A stretch of 14,310 bases of DNA. Origin: Ophiocordyceps camponoti-saundersi (nom. inval.). Lineage: Eukaryota; Ascomycota; Sordariomycetes; Hypocreales; Ophiocordycipitaceae. Both the position numbers and the translations under genes were made by a program. The notes below the pieces were generated by a model. That model ran no database searches. It was not told the DNA's origin and was given only the letters and a program-made list of their open reading frames with translations. The stretch is taken from the NCBI GenBank assembly GCA_003339415.1, contig PDHQ01000600.1, forward strand, positions 1-14,310, given 5' to 3'. Positions 1 to 8,476 of this stretch are shown in pieces; position 1 is the stretch's first letter, and each line of letters opens with the position of its first letter.

Positions 1-58
1 TAAGGTTAAATTAAGTATAATTATTTTACTACTTTAAGGCATATATCCTTACTATCTT

Positions 59-250
59 ATATATATATATATATATATTATATAATATATAAATATCTCC
101 GTAATATTAACTTCTAATAATAAGATTGTAATATATCTTACCCTTAATCTTAATATATATCTACTACTCTAAAACGCACTCCCCGTACCTTTAAATATAT
201 ATATATATTTAGACTTTAAAGTCTAAAATATATATTATATTTATATATAT
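59..250. repeat. TA-rich low-complexity tract
   Basis: Long alternating (TA)n runs near 59-80, 190-210 and 225-252 are separated by AT-rich sequence. I see no coding frame here. This looks like the extreme product of RIP or simple-repeat growth at the edge of the minus-strand relic that follows. Confidence 0.7.
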
Positions 251-251
251 A

Positions 252-1185
252 TTATTAAGTAACTTTTCGGCACGCTCTTCTATATAGTAATATTATTCGT
301 AAGAAATAAGCGCGCTAGATATCTCCGTGTATATTTTTTATTATAACTCTTATAGCTACGTCTCCTTACCCTTCTCCTCGATCGGAACTAGAGACGCCTG
401 CTCGGGCTTACTATAGCCTCCTATTATTATAACCTCGCTATACTCTCTAATAACCCCTATAGCACTATTTTAGTTATTGCTATATAACGATTATTTCTTT
501 ATATTTCCCGCTTATATTTATACTTAGCGTATATTATTTATATTATACGAAAGCAAACTTTTATTTTCCTCCCTTCTAATATCTTTTAGTTATCCTTATC
601 CTTAACTAACCCTAGAAGCACTAAGTTAACTATATACGTTTATATATATCTCTTAACGCCTACGTTATGCCCGGGATAGCTATAATAATCTTAACTTACT
701 TCGCACGATCTATAACCCTAAGTTTAATATCGTCGTTATTCTTATTCTAAGTAACTATAATTGTGTTTGCGACCGAATCCGTAGCCGCCGCCGTAGTTAT
801 AATCGTGCGATACCGCGCTCCCCGCGAATAAAATATATATATCGCGTACCTACCGGACTTAAACGAGAAGTATTCTTTAAAAGGGCTAGAGTTCTTCCGG
901 CAAATATTATATAAGCTTAATAATATCGGGGCGCGGCTCGCTATTAGATATACTAGTAAGCGTCCGCGCCGTCGTAGTATACGCTTTATAATATCTTAGT
1001 ACGATATTATATTTAGAAACTTTACCCGGATATCGTCGCTAGGGAGCGCCGCTAGGCGCTTCTCCTTATCCTTCGTACTATATATTAGTATCTCCTCTTA
1101 TCCGGTATATACTATCGTTTTTACTTACTATAAGGGCAAATAGTTAAAAGAGTTTTTCTCTAGCACCGGATATCTTTATTACTTT
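252..1185 (-). pseudogene. Poorly preserved coding relic that starts from the left promoter repeat
   Basis: I do not recognise this product. On the minus strand, below the promoter in the left direct repeat, a frame opens with a short segment (SGAxEK followed after a few residues by LFAL) that matches the N-terminal segment of the copia-type relic at 4205-4270. After about 1110 the two diverge. The frame can be followed leftwards to about 830 with stops mostly where Gln would fit. Below 830 two minus-strand frames are about equally plausible, each with roughly 15-20 TAA/TAG in 190 codons, so the true frame is unknown. A run of TAA-TAA at 252-257 bounds one of them. It could be a second member of the same gene family, a retroelement gag region, or non-coding AT-rich DNA that merely looks open. 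Confidence 0.3.
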
Positions 1186-1373
1186 CTATTCTTAGTAAGC
1201 CTTATTAGGGGATATCGTGCGATAGAGGGTAGGTATAAAGTTATTATACGAAACGTAAGGACTTATTAGAGAATAAAAAAAAACGACTATATAAAAAAAC
1301 TAAGTTAGTAGGGTTATTAATAAAGGTCGCCGCCGCGTATATTGTAGATAACGTTATCGCTTACTTCGGTTAT

Positions 1374-1390
1374 CGTCGTCGTCGTCGTCG
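1374..1390. repeat. (CGT)n microsatellite in left repeat copy
   Basis: Five and a half CGT units. The equivalent tract in the right copy is at 4464-4482 and differs in length, as expected from slippage after duplication. It lies downstream of the purine/pyrimidine tract on the minus strand, in the 5' leader or N-terminal coding part of the relics. Confidence 0.85.
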
Positions 1391-1403
1391 CTCCTCGCCC
1401 TAC

Positions 1404-1494
1404 CTAAAGAGAAGAAGAAGAGGAGGGGAGGAGAGGAGAAGAAGGGAAGAAGAGAAGAGGGGAGGGTTTAGGAAAGAAGAGGGCCTTTTATATT
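1404..1494 (-). promoter_or_regulatory. Core promoter of left repeat: TATA box plus CT-rich tract
   Basis: On the minus strand an ATATAAAAGG box (about 1484-1494) is followed by a CT-rich run that appears as purines on the plus strand (about 1404-1475). A TATA element followed by a pyrimidine-rich start region is a common layout for highly expressed filamentous-fungal genes and retroelement LTRs. The same pair occurs at 4500-4588. Confidence 0.6.
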
Positions 1495-1765
1495 TTTTCC
1501 GGATAGCCCGTTACATAACTTACCGTTCTTTGCGAGGAAGAGAGCATCGTTACTTTATTTATCTCTACCTCCTACGGCTTCCTGCGCCCGGTCTTTTATA
1601 TCTAACTTTTCGCCCTTACGATATAGTAAAGACTAATAATAGTTATATTTTTATAAAATGTCGTTAAAAGTGGAGTACCTTAGTACGTAATTGCCGCTGC
1701 TAATATAGCACCTAAGTCTTAAAAGGGATACGTACTTTTAGTATCTTACTAATACGGGTACGTAT

Positions 1766-2008
1766 CGTATTTACTAATAGTAGGGGTAGGTTATCTAACC
1801 TGTATATATTAGTTATTAAGGTATGTAGTCTGTTATCGACTAGGCTATATTATGCTCTAGCTAAGTAGGCTCTTAGTGCCCCTCTTATACTAATCTAGTA
1901 TGCTAATTATATAAGTCTAACTAGGCTCGAGCCCTGAGTGGGTCTGGCTTAGACTAGGCCTGCGATACCTCCCCTAAGGCTAGGCAGGCTTAAAAGACTA
2001 TCGTGATA
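1766..2008. other. Non-coding gap, candidate 3' untranslated region or LTR of the copia relic
   Basis: This lies downstream of the copia relic in its own orientation. It keeps many TpG dinucleotides, like the relic itself. On the minus strand a purine run (AGGGGAGG, about 1970-1977) resembles a polypurine tract, which would place the start of a 3' LTR just beyond it. I could not find a matching partner copy on the other side of the relic, so an LTR here is unproven. Confidence 0.35.
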
Positions 2009-2098
2009 TTATTTCTTAGTGTTTAAGCTACTAAAGCCTCCCCTGTTCCTTAGTATAGCTAGATTTAGCTAGCGTACGAACTGCTGATGCTTGTTTAG

Positions 2099-2125
2099 CT
2101 GCAGACCCTTCGTGAGGCCGTCTGC
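2099..2125 (-). other. Copia RNase H C-terminal motif ADGLTKGLQ
   Basis: Minus-strand reading ADGLTKGLQ matches the conserved (A/V)D.LTK motif near the end of copia polyproteins. It follows RHIDLRYK by about 30 codons, the usual spacing. Confidence 0.9.
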
Positions 2126-3004
2126 GATTATATCTGCCGTGCCGATTTGCTATAGATTAAAGAAGCCTATCTGATGCCTCTAGATTATCTATTTATAGCG
2201 TAAATCGATATGCCTAGTGCGTGCCTTATTAAGCGGGTTAATCACGGCGAGCCGGGCGTTCTAACTGTTTATATATATTAGAAGAGGCCTCTTTTGTTCG
2301 TAGCTTATATTACGGATTATATCCGCGAGCTAGATCGTTATTAGGCTAGCGGGCGTTAGGGCTATAAATTCGGCCTCTATGCTGCTTGTTATAATTAGGG
2401 TCTAACGCTTAGATCGCCACGCGATCGGCCTACTAGCGAGGAATACGACGAACCCGGCCGTTAAGGCGCGGGTTGCCTAATTATCTGCGAACGATACGTC
2501 GGAATAGACGCGGAGTTAAAGGTCCTTGCTATATGCCGTACTACCTAGTGTGATGCTAAGAGAAGGCGTGCCGCGTAGATAGCGGAATAAATACTTTATC
2601 GCAGCTAAATAGGCATAAGTTAGATAGGAATTTGCCTCCGATAGTTTCTTCACGCTATACGTGATATCGGGCCTCGTGCCTAGGGCTAGCTAATTTAGGC
2701 TGCCTATGCGTTTCTGCTATATCGTGGCCTCTATCGCTATTTCGGCCTCTTTCTAATCGTGTGGAATCGTATACTTCGCGGGCCACGGCGTCTTCGTCGG
2801 CTTTAAATTGTCGGTATCGAATAGCTTAAGGATCTTACGGGTGAAGGAGGTCTAATATACTCGGATAGTGCGTGCCTCACGATTATAATCGAACTCTAGG
2901 CCTAGGAATTCCTAAGGCTCGCTAAGGTGCTTAATTTCGTATAAATCGTCGAGAATTTCGGCCTTATTATTAATCTATACTTACGTCGGTGCGGCAAGGA
3001 GGAT

Positions 3005-3016
3005 ATCGTCTATATA
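3005..3016 (-). other. Reverse transcriptase catalytic motif YIDD
   Basis: Minus-strand codons TAT ATA GAC GAT sit in the context LVLYIDDILLAAP. This is the two-aspartate polymerase motif, usually YVDD in copia elements. It fixes the family, the strand and the frame. Confidence 0.92.
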
Positions 3017-4204
3017 AAGAACGAGGAGACTGCCGTCGCTATAGTGATAAAGGCAGAGTTCGGAGTTAAGGGGTTCGAAACGGCGACTAGCTAGATCCTT
3101 AGCTATACGCTCGAACTACTATCGTGGCGACGCGCGATGCTTATAAAGAGCCCTTTTTAGGCGGCAAATATAGCCTAATTTGTCCTTAAAGCCGTGAGGC
3201 TATTCGACGAAAATATCTTTATTAAGTTTAGCGTTAATAAAGGTATTTACGATGTTAAACTTAGCCTATTTAAGGTCTTATATAGCGATAAGCGTGAGGA
3301 AAATACGAACGGACGATTAATACGCTACCGTAGTATAGAGGTCTTTAACTAGCCGATCTATAGGATTACGATCTCCGCGGATAACCTAGCGGGCTTTCGC
3401 TATCGGATCTGCGCCTTTAATAGGCTTCTCTATATATACCTAACGCCTAGGAAGGGTCTTTATATCGTGAGGCTTCGGCACGAGCTCCTAAGCGCCCTTT
3501 TAGTATAGTTTATTAAGTTCTTTATTTATCGCGGGCACCTATCGTTTATCGAAGTCGGGGAGTTTTTTCGCGGCACGATAATTGCTAGGGGCATAGCCTA
3601 TAAAGGTTTCCGCAGCTAAGGCTAAGAGAATTATTATAAGCGCCTTACTAATATATTCGTCTTTATCGGCGAAGGTAACGTGCGGCGTAGCCGTCTTAAC
3701 GATGCCTTTAGTAGCTAGATTAGCCTATACAAGCCTCTTTAATCTTCTCGTAGGTTTAGTGCCCTAGATCTCCTCGGATAAATAGCGCTTGCGGCGTTAT
3801 ATGTCGGTTAAGGTAGAAGAAAGTGTCGATACCTCGCGTATATATTAAGAGGGTTATTCGTCGGGCATTAGATCGGTTTATTAAAGCTATAGGGTACTAG
3901 CTAATTCGTTAGGATTATTACGATTATTATAATCGATCTAAAAGCTAGGAAGGCTTATAGATGTGGGCAGTAATTATGCCTCTTTATTAGCTTCTTTAGC
4001 TTCTTTAATTAACGGGAGAAGGGCATTTTCTTTAGAAATCGGGCGCGGTGCCTCGTTACCTCGATTAGGCGTGGCGTTTAGTAAGGGAAGGTGCGAAGGG
4101 TCTCTCTCGGGCGTTTTAAATCGCTCTTTTAATAGCCCTATAAATTCCTCTTTAACGCGCGATAAATTTAATAATCCGGCTATAGCAGTTAGATATTTCT
4201 TTAG

Positions 4205-4862
4205 TTATTACTTATTATTTGCTGTAAGTGCAAATAGTCGAAGGAGTCCTTTTTCCTCGGCACCGGATATTCTTATCTTTTTCTATTCCTACCGACCCTT
4301 CGAGGAAGGTATCTGCGAATAAAGGGTATAACGCTTCTTAAGCGATACGCAGAGGATTATCCGAAAAAAAAAAAAAAACGACTGTATAAGATAACTAGGT
4401 TAGCAGGGTCGTTAATTAAGGTTGCCGCCGCGGCTATCGTAGATATTATTATAACGTACCTTAGTCGTCGTCGTCGTCGTCGCCGCTGCCTGCCCTGCTA
4501 AAAAAGAAGAGGAAGAGAAGGAGAGGCGAAGAGAAGAAGGGAAGAAGATAAGAGGGGAGGGTTTAGGAAAGGAGAAGGCCTTTTATATCTTTTCTAGTTA
4601 GGTCGTTATATAACCTACCGTTCTTTGCGAGGAAGAGAACATCGTTACTTTATTTATCTCTGCCTCCTACGGCTTCCTACGCCCGGTCTTTTATATCTAA
4701 CTTTTCGCCCTTACGATATAGTAAAAACTAACGATAGTTATATTTTTATAAAATATCGTTAAAAGTAGAGTATTACGGTATATACCGGCTATTACTAATA
4801 GACGAAGTAGGTCTATAAAGGGGTACGTACCGCTATATATTTTACTAATACGGGTATATTAT
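4205..4862 (-). repeat. Right copy of ~655-bp direct repeat
   Basis: Partner of 1110-1765 with the same order of landmarks. A poly-A run at 4364-4378 is longer than in the left copy, and the triplet microsatellite differs in length. In the minus direction this copy lies upstream of, and partly inside, the copia-type frame. It ends at 4862, just before the tandem unit that begins near 4866. Confidence 0.75.
4500..4588 (-). promoter_or_regulatory. Core promoter of the copia-type relic
   Basis: A minus-strand ATATAAAAG box (about 4581-4588) precedes a CT-rich tract (purine on the plus strand, about 4502-4572). The arrangement matches the left copy and is positioned to drive the minus-strand relic. 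Confidence 0.6.
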
Positions 4863-5296
4863 ATTACGAGAATGCGAGTAGAAGTATATAGAAACGATAT
4901 AATATCTTAAGTCTTATCCGAAAATATAGTCGGGACCTATATCCTTTTTTAAAGTAGCGAGTACGGAATATAACGCCCCAATCCCCCTACTTAGATATAT
5001 ACCTATAACTATTCTATAACGACCGTTTCCTTTTTTAGTTTTTAGCCCTTATTAATAATACTAATACCCACTTTCTAAGTATATATAAGGGAGGCATTTT
5101 CCTATACACGTATACGTAATATACCCCCTAGCTTATAAGCTTATTTAAACGTATCTAATAAGCTTAAAAATTATTTTTAAAAATCGTAAGAATAAATTAT
5201 TTAAACCCTTAAGAGAAAAAAACGTAGGAAAAGACTATAGGTACGTATCTTTTGCACCTCTAAATTAGTTAGGCTAGATAAGTTATCTAGGGCGGG

Positions 5297-5390
5297 TATA
5301 GAAAGCTCCTCTCTTTTCCTTTCTCTCTTTTCTCTTTTCTTCCTCCTTTATCCTTATCTTCTTCTTCTCCTATAGTTATTTTTTTATTTT
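5297..5390 (+). promoter_or_regulatory. Promoter of unit A: TATA-like box and CT-rich tract
   Basis: A TATAGAAAG element at 5297-5305 is followed by an almost pure pyrimidine run (about 5307-5375). The equivalent in unit B has TATAAAAT. It lies about 130 bp upstream of the first position where the coding relic can be followed. Confidence 0.5.
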
Positions 5391-5516
5391 ATATAGCTTT
5401 CTTTAGAAAAGACTATAGATCTTATAAGTAACTTAAGTCTTCCGTCCGCCCGCGATCGTAGTATCTAAGGGAGGTATCGCCTCCTTAAGCTTCTAACTAT
5501 AGACCCGTCGATAGTA

Positions 5517-6260
5517 TCGTTTATAACCGCACTAAGCGTAAACGTAGGTATTCGCCTGCGGATTTCTTATACTATAAAATAATATATTTTTCCCTTATAG
5601 GATTCTAAACGCTAAGCACTCTTAAAGCTTACCGTTAATATTATTCTTAGGGCTAAGATTACTACGTCGGCTAGGGACGTTTACCTTAAGATTTTACGCA
5701 ATCTTAGATATTTTAGGGCGATTATTATTTAGAGTCGTGGCACGCGGAACTTGCCGCCTTACCTTAAATACCGTCGCCCATATACCGGGGCTTACCCTTT
5801 TTAGCGTTACGCCTCTCTCCTTAGCTTTTAGTATAGCGCCTACGCTAGTTACGTTTAGGCTAGATAAGGACGATACTGCTCTTTTTAGCGTGCCGCGTAA
5901 GCGGTCGGTTCGATAAGTTAACTAGCTATTACTATTCCTAACGATAATAATATTATTAAGGATAGAGAAGTAATCGAGATAGAGGATACTCTAAAAGCTA
6001 AAAATAAGTAAGATAGTTTTTTATTAGGTTTATACTTTAAATACGCTATATACTAGCCTGCCGGTATATTATACCCCTACTACCTAACTCCTGCTTAGCA
6101 AGCTTAGGTTATAGCAGAGAAGACCTATCGGTTAAGAGGAGGTATCTAGACCTTTAGATAGTGGAAACGTTTACAGGTAGTAAATATAGAAGAATAACGC
6201 CTGCGTAAATATATTAAAAATAAAAGGAAAAAAAAAAAGATAAACGTTTTTCCTAGCTAA
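5517..6260 (+). pseudogene. Coding relic A, unrecognised protein with basic C-terminus
   Basis: I do not recognise this family. One plus-strand frame can be read from about 5517 to the TAA at 6258-6260 (248 codons). It is interrupted only by TAA/TAG, at least 15 of them, all at sites where Gln or Trp is reasonable. Its main support is the duplicate at 7005-7646. The same frame in both shows AYPF (5790 here), then F-stop-YSAY, YV-stop-AR-stop-G about 15 residues later, an NDN..I..RE(V/I)I block, and near the end a Y-P-x-x-LT-x-A-stop-QA-stop-V-x-AEK motif. The C-terminus is Lys/Arg-rich (RKYIKNKRKKKK), which suggests nucleic-acid binding or nuclear targeting. The N-terminal end and any introns cannot be placed. 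No signal peptide or membrane segment is evident. Confidence 0.55.
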
Positions 6261-6745
6261 GACTTTTAAGTATAACTCGGATTAGATAGAGCAGACTAGG
6301 CTTATAACTATTATAAGGATACGAGTCGAGGTATCTAGAAACGATATAGTATCTTAAGTTTTATTTAAAAACGTAGTCGGAACCCGTGTCCTTTTTTATA
6401 ATTAGGAAATACGTATAATAACGCCTTAGTCTTACCTATCCGATATCTGCCTCTAACTATTTTAATAGCGACTATTTCCTTCTTTAGGTTTTTAGCCCTT
6501 ATTTATAAGGCTAATACCTATTTTCACGGTATAAAGGAGGCATTTTCTTATGCACGTATACGTGACATACCCCCCTTAGGCTTATAAGCTTATTTAGAAG
6601 TATCTAATAAGCCTTAAAAATAACTTTAAAGATCGTAAGATAAGATTATTAAAACCTTTAAGAGAAAACTCGTAGGAAAAGACTATAGGTACGTATCTTC
6701 TATACCTATTAAATTAGTAAAGCTAGCTAAGTTATCTAGGCATAG

Positions 6746-6835
6746 TATAAAATGCCCTTTTCTCTTCCTCTCTCTCTCTTCCTCTTTCTTCTTCCTTTAT
6801 CCTCTTCTTCTTCTTTCGCAGGCAGTTTTCTAGTT
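6746..6835 (+). promoter_or_regulatory. Promoter of unit B: TATA box and CT-rich tract
   Basis: TATAAAAT at 6746-6753 is followed by a long CT-rich run to about 6817 with (TC)n. A second TATAAAGG at 6530-6537 lies further upstream. The layout matches unit A and the minus-strand promoters on the left. Confidence 0.6.
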
Positions 6836-7004
6836 ATTCCTTCACTTCTTCCTTTTCCGAGATAGATATTATAGGTCCTTAAGACCTAGGTATGCACGGA
6901 AGATATCGCCTTATTAAGGTTCCGATAGCTTATCCTCGGATACTAGCTATAATAATAACCTTATCTATTAACGTAAGTCTCTGCCTTAAATTCCCCGTAT
7001 TCCT

Positions 7005-7646
7005 AATACTTAGAAATAATATAAAATACCTTTTTAGGATATAAAGCGTCGTGCGCTTGCTATGCCCGCGGTTAGCGTGATACTTTAAGCTAAAATCACG
7101 GCTATACTATAACTTATAGTAAATTAAGTTTTAAGAGATAATAGATACTTTCGCTCGCTTCTAGTTTAAAGCCGTGGTGCCGAGAACGCGACTTTATGCG
7201 AAAAATACTCTCGTCTACGTATACGCGCCTATCCCTTTAAGTTATATATTTCGTTGCCCGGTTTCTAGTATAGTGCTTATAGCTTATACGTTTAGGCTAG
7301 ATAAGGTTATTATTACTTATTATAGTATCTAATCGAAACGGCTAGGTCGACGGGGTTAGGGGGGTTTACGATCGCTAATAACGATAAAATTACGGAGAAC
7401 CGTGAGATTATTAAACTTAAAGATACTATAGATATTTAAGATAGAGACGGGTAAATAGTTCTCCTATTACTATAATATCTAAAGCACGCTACGCGCTAGC
7501 TAGCTTTAATACCGTACTTATATCCCCTAACTCGGGCTTAGCAAGCCTAGGTGAACGCGGAGAAGAGACGTTAGTAAGGAAATAAACTAGTCCTTTATAT
7601 AGAAAAGATAATATTAGGTAGTAAATACGAGAGACAGCGACTATAA
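7005..7646 (+). pseudogene. Coding relic B, paralogue of relic A
   Basis: This is in the same frame and order as relic A: an RRALAMPAVSVIL block beside relic A's RQALLKLTVNIIL-like block (with Gln in place of a stop), then RxYFRxxxxxSRG, AYPF (7227), F-stop-YSAYSLYV-stop-AR-stop-G (from 7263), NNDKITENREIIKLKDT, and TRA-stop-QA-stop-VNAEK near 7531-7570. The reading ends around 7646 in a run of TAA. Relative to A the basic tail is not conserved. Internal ATG codons exist (for example 7062) but none can be called as the start. The product is unrecognised; the two copies are presumably the duplication that attracted RIP. Confidence 0.5.
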
Positions 7647-7650
7647 TAAT

Positions 7651-7899
7651 AATAATATAAAATAGTAAATAAAGTAAACTTTATAATAATAGAGGGGAAC
7701 TATATAAACGACTAGCGTATTAGGCAAATTTATCTTAAATCTAAGTTTATTTTAAAACTTCTTAAATAATTATCCTTAAAGAGGTTTTATAAAATAATCT
7801 CTAACCTTCGCGGAAGTTTATATCTAAGCGATCTTTATATAATTTGCTTAAATATCGTATTATAACTAATACTAATAGATATTAAAATATCGTATTTTA
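7651..7899. other. AT-rich spacer without recognised feature
   Basis: No frame, promoter or repeat could be supported, apart from weak similarity of its right end to the upstream part of family R. Confidence 0.5.
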
Positions 7900-8330
7900 G
7901 TTAATAGCTTTAATATAATTAGTAATATATAGTATAAAAGTATAAGGTTTAAAATAAAGTTGCAATTCCGTTTAGTAGAGTTTTTACTATAAGTCCTCTC
8001 TAAGACTTTACTTACTATATACGACTTTTAAGATAGCCGTAAAGATAAGTTTAATAGCTAATTCTTACTTAGTTTTTCCTCTCTCGAGGGAAACTAAACT
8101 GCACTATATACTTAGTTATAACCGCTCCCTCGTCTTAAGCGCCTTTTATAGTTCTTATCCTCGGAAGCTCTCGGGAGGAAGGAAAGGTTTTAAGAACTAT
8201 TTAATTCTACTTAGGATAAGTCCTTAATAGTATTTTATCTTAGCTTCGCGTTTATTTTCTTTCGGCTTAACTATTACCGCCGCTAAAGTACGATTCTACT
8301 CGTATATAATCTTAAAAGCTTAACGAATAC
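7900..8330 (+). repeat. Dispersed repeat family R, copy 1
   Basis: It contains the family landmarks in order: AAGGTTTAAAATAAAGTT (7943-7960), TTTAGTAGAGTTTTT, TCCTCTCTAAGACTT, CTCGAGGGAAACTAA, CCTCGGAAGCTC and ACCGCCGCTAAA near 8277-8288. The distance from AGGTTT to the end motif is about 340 bp, as in copies 2 and 3. I see no coding frame in it; it could be a solo LTR, a MITE or a subtelomeric repeat. Confidence 0.8.
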
Positions 8331-8353
8331 CGCTAATAGCTCTATTGCTCGCC

Positions 8354-8476
8354 GTAGGCGCCCCCCGGGAGGGCCGCCGGAGGCAGGTTAGGGTTAGGGT
8401 TAGGCCTGCTGCAGGCACCCCCCGGGAGGGCGCCGAAGGCGGTTAGGGTTAGGGTTAGGGCTAGGGTTAGGGTTAG
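8354..8476 (+). repeat. Interstitial telomeric repeat island
   Basis: Two TTAGGG tracts, at 8386-8404 and 8441-8476, are separated by GC-rich sequence. The second tract carries one CTAGGG variant at 8461-8466. A GC-rich module containing CCCCCCGGGAGGG precedes each tract, at 8361 and 8418, giving a 57-bp period. The linker includes an inverted repeat, GCCTGCTGCAGGC. TTAGGG is the telomeric repeat of most filamentous fungi. Both tracts run the same way, with the G-rich strand on the plus strand, so the original chromosome end would have been to the right. The island keeps CpA and TpG. Confidence 0.9.

Larger units (their letters stand above)
1110..1765 (-). repeat. Left copy of ~655-bp direct repeat (possible LTR or duplicated promoter)
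   Basis: This block matches 4205-4862 in the same orientation. Shared landmarks, in order, are a segment containing GCACCGGATAT, a poly-A run, a GCCGCCGC stretch, a (CGT)n microsatellite, a long purine-rich tract, TTTTATAT, a block around TTCTTTGCGAGGAAGAG, a block around CGCCCTTACGATATAG, and finally ACTAATACGGGTA. Both copies flank the minus-strand copia relic, so one reading is a pair of LTRs of a deleted element. The other is duplication of a promoter with its first coding segment, because the shared region reaches into an apparent reading frame. Terminal TG/CA and a target-site duplication could not be identified with confidence after RIP. Confidence 0.75.
2009..4310 (-). pseudogene. Ty1/copia-type reverse transcriptase-RNase H polyprotein relic
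   Basis: Copia polyproteins copy element RNA into DNA inside cytoplasmic particles. One continuous minus-strand frame runs from about 4310 to the TAA at 2009-2011, broken only by RIP-type stops. In order it shows an unrecognised N-terminal part (to about 3960), a linker, the RT entry motif xELVPKP (3470-3490), a KARxVIRGDRN block, the RT catalytic YIDD (3005-3016), RNase H beginning YSDVSFAD and continuing to IEAEFIAL (about 2361-2480), then RHIDLRYK and ADGLTKGLQ (2099-2125). The third RNase H acidic residue seems to be Asn (codon 2267-2269). Most stops in the RT and RNase H part fall where Trp is conserved. No protease or integrase (HHCC, D,D-35-E) is visible, and at roughly 770 codons it is about half a usual copia polyprotein. 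It is either a deletion derivative or a chimera with a host N-terminus. The start codon is not identifiable. Confidence 0.88.
4866..6314 (+). repeat. Tandem unit A (first of two diverged duplicates)
   Basis: Unit A and unit B (from about 6315) align along most of their length at an offset near 1,450 bp. Strong blocks are at 4884-4950 versus 6333-6400, 5030-5260 versus 6480-6710, the CT-rich tracts, and the coding relics. Similarity is highest in the upstream region, where long stretches match with mostly transition differences. Confidence 0.8.
6315..7650 (+). repeat. Tandem unit B (second diverged duplicate)
   Basis: Head-to-tail partner of unit A. It is slightly shorter and ends near the (TAA)n-like stretch at 7640-7665. 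It keeps a few CpA/TpG sites in the upstream block, such as the TATGCACGTATACGTG palindrome-like stretch near 6549-6564, that are lost or altered in A. Confidence 0.78.

Noticed and set aside
560..760. Zinc-finger-like pattern on the minus strand (Gly-His with Tyr at sites that could be mutated Cys or His)
   Set aside because: The Cys spacing does not fit a CCHC or C2H2 finger even after allowing RIP changes, and a competing frame is equally open.
838..1270. Plus-strand frame with few stops opposite the left relic
   Set aside because: No ATG and no family motif. The minus strand shares an N-terminal segment with the right copy, so the plus reading is probably a shadow.
1374..1390. Short regular triplet repeats as a CRISPR-like array
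   Set aside because: Simple (CGT)n microsatellite without spacers, in a eukaryotic sequence.
3963..4322. Plus-strand open frame of 119 codons
   Set aside because: It starts with GTG and lies antisense to the copia-type minus-strand frame, which continues through the same bases into RT. It is a shadow created because TAA/TAG on the coding strand reads as Leu on the other.
8386..8476. Head-to-head telomere fusion
   Set aside because: There is no CCCTAA tract facing the TTAGGG tracts; both arrays run in the same direction.
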